Assembly (NCBI GenBank): GCA_913776795.1
Contig: CAJYRH010000204.1
Span: 1 to 5,006, forward strand
DNA from: an uncultured Pseudorhodoferax sp.
Lineage (GTDB): Bacteria > Pseudomonadota > Gammaproteobacteria > Burkholderiales > Burkholderiaceae
Direction: 5' to 3'
DNA: 5,006 nucleotides
Within the stretch, counting starts at the first letter, position 1, and every line of letters begins with the position of its first letter. A program made the position numbers and the translations under genes. The notes below the pieces were generated by a model that worked only from the letters and a program-made list of their open reading frames with translations, did not search any database and was not told where the DNA came from. This document shows, piece after piece, positions 1 through 5,006 of this stretch.

Positions 1-668
<668 letters not shown>

Positions 669-672
669 CGCG

Positions 673-1530
673 ATGGCCAGCGCCACCGCACCCCGTTTCG
701 CGCCGCCGCTAGGCCTGGCGCTGCCTTTGGGCCTCTTCTTCGGGGTCTTCGTGCTCGCCCCCATGCTGCTGCTGGGCTGGATCAGCCTGCACGACGACCA
801 GGGCATGGCGCAGATGGGCATCGGCCAGTACGCCAAATTCCTGGGCGACGGCTTCAACCTCGGCGTGCTGGGCAGCACGCTGTGGCTGGGCCTGAAGGTC
901 ACGGCGCTGACCCTGCTGATCGGCTTTCCGCTCGCCTACCTGTACATCCAGGCGCCGGCCCGCTGGCAGGGCATGCTCATGCTGCTGATCGTGCTGCCGC
1001 TGCTCACGAGCTCGGTGGTGCGCACCTTCGCCTGGGTCGTGATCCTAGGGCGCCAGGGCATCGTCAACACGGCGCTGCTCGACCTGGGCCTCATCGCCGA
1101 GCCGCTCAAGCTGCTCTACACGCCGGGCGGCGTGACGGTCGCGCTGGCGCAGATCGAGCTGCCGCTCATGGTGCTGCCGCTCATCACCTCGCTCATGAAC
1201 ACCGACGCCAACCTGCGCCAGGCCTCGCTGGCACTGGGCGCGGGCCACTGGCGCACCTTCTGGCAGGTCACGCTGCCGCTCACCATGCCGGGCCTGCTGG
1301 CCGGGTCGCTGCTGGTGTTCGCCTCCAGCATCAGCGCCTTCGTCACGCAGACGCTGGTGGGCGGCGGCCAGCAGATGTTCATGCCCTACTACATGTACCA
1401 GCAGGCCATCCAGGCCAACAACTATCCGTTCGCCGCCGCGATCGCGATGCTGCTGCTGGCCAGCGTGCTGGCCGTGGTCGTCGCCATCAATGCGCTGGGC
1501 CGCCGCAGCCGGGGATTCGTCCATGCCTGA
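673..1530 (+). CDS. ABC transporter permease, PotB-like
   Basis: This 285-aa inner-membrane subunit would form half of the translocation channel of the importer. About six hydrophobic segments are visible, near residues 13-37, 65-92, 100-125, 153-174, 207-228 and 252-275. The EAA-type cytoplasmic loop that docks on the ATPase is at residues 183-207 (QASLALGAG...VTLPLTMPG), with the conserved Gly and LP but ASL in place of EAA. Length and topology match PotB/PotH-type permeases of about 280-300 aa. I chose the ATG at 673, 4 nt after the ATPase stop. The frame stays open upstream to 475, but that part overlaps the ATPase and has no permease character. No strong Shine-Dalgarno is visible, which suggests translational coupling. 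The 3' end overlaps the next permease by 8 nt. Confidence 0.93.
   Translation: MASATAPRFAPPLGLALPLGLFFGVFVLAPMLLLGWISLHDDQGMAQMGIGQYAKFLGDGFNLGVLGSTLWLGLKVTALTLLIGFPLAYLYIQAPARWQGMLMLLIVLPLLTSSVVRTFAWVVILGRQGIVNTALLDLGLIAEPLKLLYTPGGVTVALAQIELPLMVLPLITSLMNTDANLRQASLALGAGHWRTFWQVTLPLTMPGLLAGSLLVFASSISAFVTQTLVGGGQQMFMPYYMYQQAIQANNYPFAAAIAMLLLASVLAVVVAINALGRRSRGFVHA
1511..1515 (+). promoter_or_regulatory. Ribosome binding site of the PotC-like permease
   Basis: GGGGA lies 7 nt before the ATG at 1523, inside the last codons of the upstream permease. It favours 1523 over the in-frame ATG at 1490. Confidence 0.5.
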
Positions 1531-2392
1531 TGCCTTCGTTTCCGGCGCGCCAGTGCGTCCCGCCACCGCGCCACGCGCAGCGGAGTCGCCGGTCGGTGCC
1601 TTCGAGCGGCGCTCGTTCTGGGCCGTGTTCGGCCTGCTGGGCGTTTGCGCGGGCCTGCTGCTGATGGCGCCGACCGTGGTGGTGCTGATCACCTCGTTCA
1701 CGAGCGGCTTCTCGCTCAAGTTTCCGCCGCCCGGCTACTCGGTGCGCTGGTACCAGGCGCTGTGGGAGTCGCCCGAACTGATCGACGCCGGCGTGCTCTC
1801 GCTCAAGCTGGCGGCCGTGGCCACCGGCCTCTCGGTGGTGCTGGCCGTGGCTGCCGCGCTGGCGCTGGCACGCCGGCGCGAGGGCTGGGCGCGCGCGGCC
1901 GAGGCCGTGCTGCTGTCGCCGCTGATGCTGCCGGCGCTGGCCATCGGCCTGTCGCTGCTGATGCTGTTCAACATCGCCGGCACGGGCCTGTCGTTCGCCA
2001 CGCTGGTGCTGGGCCACGTGGCCATCACCACGCCATACATCCTGCGCACCACCTCGGCCAGCCTGCTGCAGATGGATGGCGTGCTGCTGGAAAGCGCGCA
2101 TTCGCTGGGCGCCTCGCCGCTCTACGTGTTCCGCACCATCACGCTGCCGCTCATCGCACGCGGCGTGCTGGCCGGTGCCTTCATCGGCTTCATGTACTCG
2201 TTCGACAACGTGGCCGTGTCGCTGTTCCTGTCGGATGCGCGCAGCGAGGTGCTGCCGATCCGCATGTGGCACATCATCGAGTCCAATTTGGATGTGCGGG
2301 CCGCCGCTGTGTCGGGCGTCTTGATCGCCGCGACCTTGGTGCTGATGATCGTCATGGAGCGCGTGGCCGGCATCACGCGCCACATGCGGTGA
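1523..2392 (+). CDS. ABC transporter permease, PotC-like
   Basis: This 289-aa protein is the second membrane subunit, partner of the preceding permease. An N-terminal cytoplasmic tail of about 30 residues, rich in Ala, Pro and Arg, precedes a first membrane segment at about 32-56. The PPxGYSxRWY stretch at residues 69-77 is the typical PotC/PotI-branch motif after the first helix. Further helices lie near 88-116, 128-150, 155-175, 213-235 and 258-280. The EAA loop is well conserved: E190, G196 and I206-T-L-P209. I chose the ATG at 1523 because a GGGGA Shine-Dalgarno lies 7 nt upstream and the 8-nt overlap with the previous stop is normal for a coupled pair. An in-frame ATG at 1490 would add 11 residues inside the preceding gene and is less likely. 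This is the last gene of the transporter operon seen here. Confidence 0.93.
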   Translation: MPDAFVSGAPVRPATAPRAAESPVGAFERRSFWAVFGLLGVCAGLLLMAPTVVVLITSFTSGFSLKFPPPGYSVRWYQALWESPELIDAGVLSLKLAAVATGLSVVLAVAAALALARRREGWARAAEAVLLSPLMLPALAIGLSLLMLFNIAGTGLSFATLVLGHVAITTPYILRTTSASLLQMDGVLLESAHSLGASPLYVFRTITLPLIARGVLAGAFIGFMYSFDNVAVSLFLSDARSEVLPIRMWHIIESNLDVRAAAVSGVLIAATLVLMIVMERVAGITRHMR

Positions 2393-2534
2393 CATGAATC
2401 CACCCCGTTTGTCTGGCGCACTTCGTGTAGCCAGCCCATCGCCCTCAAGGAGCGCCGCCAGCGGCCTGGCAGAGCCAGGGCCAAAGCGTCTGCTGGCATG
2501 GCCTGCGCCGCGGCCTTCGGAGCCGCTGCCGATG
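2393..2534. other. Non-coding gap between convergent genes
   Basis: This 142-bp stretch separates the ends of the plus-strand permease and the minus-strand deaminase. It is less regular in composition than the genes. Frames crossing it yield low-complexity Pro/Ser/Ala/Arg peptides with no recognisable family. Transcription from both sides converges here, so a terminator would be expected. The only candidate is the hairpin at 2457-2497, and no T-tract follows it on either strand. Confidence 0.6.
2457..2497. terminator. Possible hairpin, weak bidirectional terminator candidate
   Basis: The inner arms GGCCTGGC (2463-2470) and GCCAGGGCC (2474-2482) pair over 8 bp with one bulged G and an AGA loop. 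An outer pair, GCCAGC (2457-2462) with GCTGGC (2492-2497), could close around it. The position between two convergent gene ends suits a terminator. There is no U-run on either strand, so it is not a canonical intrinsic terminator, and such pairings arise easily in GC-rich DNA. Confidence 0.25.
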
Positions 2535-2999
2535 TCAACCTTGCCGATGGACCTGGTCGCCGCCCCAACGCAGCCGCAGCGCGAGATAGTCGGCCTCGAG
2601 CACGCCATCGCGCAGAGCCATCGCGTGGCCGGTCAGCGCGCAGAAGCGCTCGATGCTGTAGTCGCCCAGGTCGCTGCGGCGCAGCGTGGCGTGGCGCAGC
2701 GCCAGCACCAGCGTGCCCACGCCGGCCAGCTTGAGCGCGCCCGCGCACATCGGGCAGGGCTCCATCGTGCAGTACAGCGTGGCGCCCTGGGTCACGGCGG
2801 GGCCGTGCGCCGCGAAGGCCTGGCGCAGCGCGTCCGGCTCGGCGTGCAGCGTTGGGTCGCCCTGGCTGACCTGGCGGTTCTGGCCCCGTCCCAGCAGTTG
2901 GCCTTCCTTCACCAGCACCGCGCCGGTGGGCCAATCGCCGCGGGCGTGGGCGGCCTCGGCCTCGTCCAAAGCCAGGCGCATCCAATGCTCGTCGGTCAT
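2535..2999 (-). CDS. Zinc-dependent nucleoside/base deaminase (CDA-fold, cytosine/guanine deaminase or TadA-like)
   Basis: This 154-aa cytosolic enzyme should hydrolytically deaminate an amino group on a purine, pyrimidine or related ring, releasing ammonia. The zinc site of the cytidine deaminase-like superfamily is complete: H52-A-E54 (E54 as proton shuttle) and P81-C82-P-M-C85. GDPTLHAE and LYCTMEPCPMC are arranged as in guanine deaminase (GuaD), yeast-type cytosine deaminase and TadA. LGRGQN at 36-41 followed by TLHAE recalls the cytosine deaminase branch, while PCPMC recalls GuaD; the true substrate is open. The residue after the catalytic Glu is Pro, which is unusual. The ATG at 2999 is preferred because GAAAGGG lies 6 nt upstream; an in-frame GTG at 3017 would add six residues and swallow that site. 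The gene is convergent with the transporter and divergent from the amidohydrolase. A metabolic role fits the context better than tRNA editing. Confidence 0.92.
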   Translation of the reverse strand: MTDEHWMRLALDEAEAAHARGDWPTGAVLVKEGQLLGRGQNRQVSQGDPTLHAEPDALRQAFAAHGPAVTQGATLYCTMEPCPMCAGALKLAGVGTLVLALRHATLRRSDLGDYSIERFCALTGHAMALRDGVLEADYLALRLRWGGDQVHRQG

Positions 3000-3005
3000 C
3001 CAACA

Positions 3006-3012
3006 CCCTTTC
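3006..3012 (-). promoter_or_regulatory. Ribosome binding site of the deaminase
   Basis: Read on the minus strand this is GAAAGGG with a 6-nt spacer to the ATG at 2999. It decides the start in favour of 2999 over the GTG at 3017. Confidence 0.55.
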
Positions 3013-3020
3013 AACACTTC

Positions 3021-3025
3021 GGAGG
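3021..3025 (+). promoter_or_regulatory. Ribosome binding site of the amidohydrolase
   Basis: GGAGG lies 6 nt before the ATG at 3032. It is the strongest Shine-Dalgarno in the window and fixes this start. Confidence 0.75.
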
Positions 3026-3031
3026 CAAGGC

Positions 3032-4540
3032 ATGAGCAAGAAGCGCACCCTTTTGCGCAATGCGCGCGTGCTGGTGGGCGACGCGCTGGCGCTGGCGGAC
3101 GGTCCGCAGGACCTGCTGGTCGAGGACGGCCGCATTGCCGCCATCGCGCCGGCCGGCATGCTGGGCGCCGTCGCGCAGGTCGTCGACCTCACGGACCACC
3201 TGCTGGTGCCGGGGCTGGTCAACGGGCACCAGCATTCGCACGAGCACTTCCAGCGCGGCCGCACCGAGAACCTGCCGCTGGAACTGTGGATGCAGCTGGT
3301 GCGAACGCGCACGCCGGTGCCGCTCACGCCGCGCCAGGTCTACCTGCGCACCATGGTCGGCGCGATCGAATCGCTGCGCACGGGTGCCACCACCATCGTC
3401 GACGACATGGCCCTGGGAGGGCGCATCGACCGCGAGCGCATCGACGCCGTGCTGCAGGCCTACGACGACGTCGGCATCCGCGCGCTGCTGGGCTTCGCGA
3501 TGATGGACAAGCCCATCGTCGACAACTTCCCGTTCCTCGAGGCGCACGTGCCGCCCGCACTTGTGGCCGAGCTGCGCGGCGCGGCGCGGCCCGCTGGTGC
3601 CGACCAGCTGGCACTCGTGCGCGATCTGGCGCGCGCGCGGCATCCGCAGGCGCGGCGTGTGGGCGTGCTGGTCTCGGCTTCCGCGCCGCAGCGCTGCACC
3701 GAGTCGTTCCTGCTGGACGTGCGCGCACTGGCCGACGACCTCGCCCTGCCGGTGATCACGCACGTGCAGGAGACGCGTTTGCAGGTGGTCACGGGCCAGC
3801 TGTTCTACGGCTGCCCCATGGTCGAGTACCTGGACCGCATCGGCTTCCTGAAGCCGGCCACCAGCCTCATCCATGCGGTGTGGCTGAACCCGCGCGAGAT
3901 CGCGGCGCTCGCGCGCACCGGCGCCACGGCGCAGCACAACCCCTGGAGCAACCTGCTGCTGGGCTCGGGCGTGCAGCCCGTGCGCGAACTGCTGGACGCG
4001 GGCGTCAACGTCAGCCTGGGATCGGACGGGTCGTGCTCCACGGTCACGGTCAACATGCTCAACGTGCTGGGCAGCGCGGCGGCGGTCTCCAAGCTGCGCG
4101 GCGACGACCACCGGCGCTGGCTGTCGGCGCACGAGGCGCTGCATGCCGGCACCCTCGCGGGCGGACGCGCCCTGGGCTTTGGCGAGCAGCTCGGCTCCCT
4201 GCGCGTGGGCGCCATCGCCGACCTGGTGGGCTACCGCACGGACACGGTCACGTTCACGCCGTTCAGCGATCCGGTGCGCCAGCTGGTCTATGCCGAGCGC
4301 GGCGCGGGGCTCGGCTTCTCGATGGTCGATGGCGAGGTGGTGGTCGCGGGCGGGGCGCTGCAGTCGGTCGACGAGGCCGGTCTGCTGCGCGAGATCGCGC
4401 ACGAGTTCGCGCACCTGGCACCGCAGTACGCCAGGGCGGAGGCCGAGATGGCGCCGGTGCTGGAGGCCGTGGAGGGCATCCACCGCCAGGGCCTGGCCAC
4501 GGCCATCGCACCCGACACGTACGCCGCGAGGCTCGCATGA
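3032..4540 (+). CDS. Metal-dependent amidohydrolase (MTA/SAH deaminase, Atz/Trz-like)
   Basis: This 502-aa enzyme of the amidohydrolase superfamily would remove an amino or other leaving group from, or open, a nitrogen heterocycle. An N-terminal beta-sandwich part (about 1-60, with DLLVEDGRIAAI) leads into the TIM barrel. The mononuclear metal set is visible: H66 and H68 (PGLVNGHQHSH), H244 with E247 (THVQET), H281 (LIHAVWL) and D332 (LGSDGS). QHNPWSNLLLGSG at 301-313 is the group's typical substrate-side loop. The C-terminal GxLRVGAIADLVGY segment (about 389-402) returns to the sandwich. Length is slightly above the usual 430-480, with a helical tail rich in Glu and Ala. Hydroxyatrazine hydrolase, TrzN, guanine, 8-oxoguanine and MTA/SAH deaminases share these motifs, so substrate cannot be assigned. 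It overlaps the next gene by ATGA, implying coupled translation. No convincing promoter was found upstream. Confidence 0.94.
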   Translation: MSKKRTLLRNARVLVGDALALADGPQDLLVEDGRIAAIAPAGMLGAVAQVVDLTDHLLVPGLVNGHQHSHEHFQRGRTENLPLELWMQLVRTRTPVPLTPRQVYLRTMVGAIESLRTGATTIVDDMALGGRIDRERIDAVLQAYDDVGIRALLGFAMMDKPIVDNFPFLEAHVPPALVAELRGAARPAGADQLALVRDLARARHPQARRVGVLVSASAPQRCTESFLLDVRALADDLALPVITHVQETRLQVVTGQLFYGCPMVEYLDRIGFLKPATSLIHAVWLNPREIAALARTGATAQHNPWSNLLLGSGVQPVRELLDAGVNVSLGSDGSCSTVTVNMLNVLGSAAAVSKLRGDDHRRWLSAHEALHAGTLAGGRALGFGEQLGSLRVGAIADLVGYRTDTVTFTPFSDPVRQLVYAERGAGLGFSMVDGEVVVAGGALQSVDEAGLLREIAHEFAHLAPQYARAEAEMAPVLEAVEGIHRQGLATAIAPDTYAARLA

Positions 4541-5006
4541 GCACCAGAGACTTCTGCGGCTACCGCTGGAACTACCCCGCGCTGCGCTGGCCCGGCGACG
4601 CCGGCCTGGCCGTCTCCTTCGTGCTCAACGTCGAGGAGGGCGCCGAGTTCGCACTCAGCGCCGGAGATGCGCGCAACGAGAGCCACCACGAGGTCACGCA
4701 CGAGGTGGTGGGCGCGCCCGACCTGTGCATGGAAAGCCAGTTCGAGTATGGCGCGCGCGTGGGGTACTGGCGCATCACCCGGCATCTCATGGAAGCCGGC
4801 ATCCCGCTGACCCTGAACGCCTGTGCCCGCGCACTGGAGGCCACGCCCTGGATCGCCACCGACGCGGCAGCGCAGGCCTTCGAGGTGTGCTGCCACGGCT
4901 GGCGCTGGGAGTCGCACGCGGGCATGGACGAGGCGCAGGAGCGCGCGCTGATCGCACGCTGCGTGGACAGCATCCGCCGCCTGCACGGCCGCGCGCCCGT
5001 GGGCTG
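4537..5006 (+). CDS. Polysaccharide deacetylase-fold protein, PuuE-type allantoinase-like (3' partial)
   Basis: The first 156 residues of an open frame run off the window end. The N-terminal pattern RDFCGYRWNYPALRWPG, then FVLNVEEGAE (28-37), then SQFEYGARVGYWR (67-79) and CCHGWRWE (118-125) followed by DEAQER (131-136), matches the polysaccharide-deacetylase-related PuuE family of about 300 aa. PuuE hydrolyses allantoin to allantoate in purine catabolism. As in that branch, the acidic DD of sugar deacetylases is replaced by NVEEG, while the HGWRW histidine is kept (H120). This argues for a cyclic amide or other C-N hydrolase, not a cell-wall deacetylase. No signal peptide is visible, so it should be cytosolic. 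The ATG lies in the ATGA overlap with the amidohydrolase stop, with GAGG 5 nt upstream. Allantoin itself need not be the substrate here. Confidence 0.9.
   Translation, partial: MSTRDFCGYRWNYPALRWPGDAGLAVSFVLNVEEGAEFALSAGDARNESHHEVTHEVVGAPDLCMESQFEYGARVGYWRITRHLMEAGIPLTLNACARALEATPWIATDAAAQAFEVCCHGWRWESHAGMDEAQERALIARCVDSIRRLHGRAPVG

Noticed and set aside
1487..2608. 373-codon minus-strand open frame across the PotC-like permease
   Set aside because: The composition is His/Gln/Arg/Gly-rich with no domain, and the plus strand encodes a clear permease with a conserved EAA loop.
2394..3035. 213-codon plus-strand open frame starting just after the permease and running antisense to the deaminase
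   Set aside because: It is low-complexity with no recognisable motif. The minus strand has HAE and PCPMC zinc motifs in the same DNA. The 4-nt overlap with the next ATG looks operon-like but is most likely chance.
3053..3060. TTGCGCAA palindrome near the amidohydrolase start as an operator
   Set aside because: It is an isolated 8-bp palindrome inside coding sequence, in DNA rich in GCGC. It has no second half-site or regulator gene to support it.
3024..3060. Minus-strand promoter for the deaminase (TTGCGC, 17-nt spacer, GCTCAT)
   Set aside because: Each box matches the sigma-70 consensus at only three of six positions, which is not distinguishable from chance.
2122..3327. 401-codon minus-strand open frame in another frame spanning permease, gap, deaminase and amidohydrolase start
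   Set aside because: It crosses four unrelated regions and shows no conserved protein features.
3011..4483. 490-codon open frame on the minus strand across the amidohydrolase
   Set aside because: It is an antisense shadow caused by GC-rich third positions. The product is a Gln/His/Arg/Ala-rich string with no family motif, while the plus strand carries a full metal-site set.

Overview
The window is very GC-rich, with G or C at most third codon positions. It is densely packed with short overlaps between genes. This composition and the protein style fit a high-GC betaproteobacterium, most likely Burkholderiales/Comamonadaceae; that assignment is inference from composition and gene content only. 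Six protein-coding genes are supported. The first and last run off the window edges. No RNA gene, CRISPR array, insertion sequence or phage feature was seen.

Layout. Positions 1-2392 (+) hold the end of an ABC importer operon of the spermidine/putrescine (Pot) class: the C-terminal part of the ATPase, then two inner-membrane permeases. The cistrons are separated by 4 nt and by an 8-nt overlap. A 142-bp non-coding stretch follows (2393-2534), with only a weak imperfect hairpin. Next, on the minus strand, is a small zinc-dependent base/nucleoside deaminase of the cytidine deaminase-like fold (2535-2999). A 32-bp gap separates its start from that of a divergent plus-strand pair. The pair is a 502-aa metal-dependent amidohydrolase of the MTA/SAH deaminase-chlorohydrolase (Atz/Trz) group (3032-4540), coupled by an ATGA overlap to a polysaccharide-deacetylase-fold protein resembling the PuuE-type allantoinase (4537 to the window end).

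How the genes may work together. A Pot-type importer, a CDA-fold deaminase, a cyclic amidine/amide hydrolase and a PuuE-like C-N hydrolase side by side look like a locus for uptake and stepwise hydrolytic breakdown of a nitrogen-rich heterocycle, such as a purine, pyrimidine, pterin or related ring compound. The family assignments rest on visible motifs. The pathway and its substrate are inference and cannot be fixed from sequence alone. The substrate-binding protein such an importer needs is not in the window; it may lie upstream.
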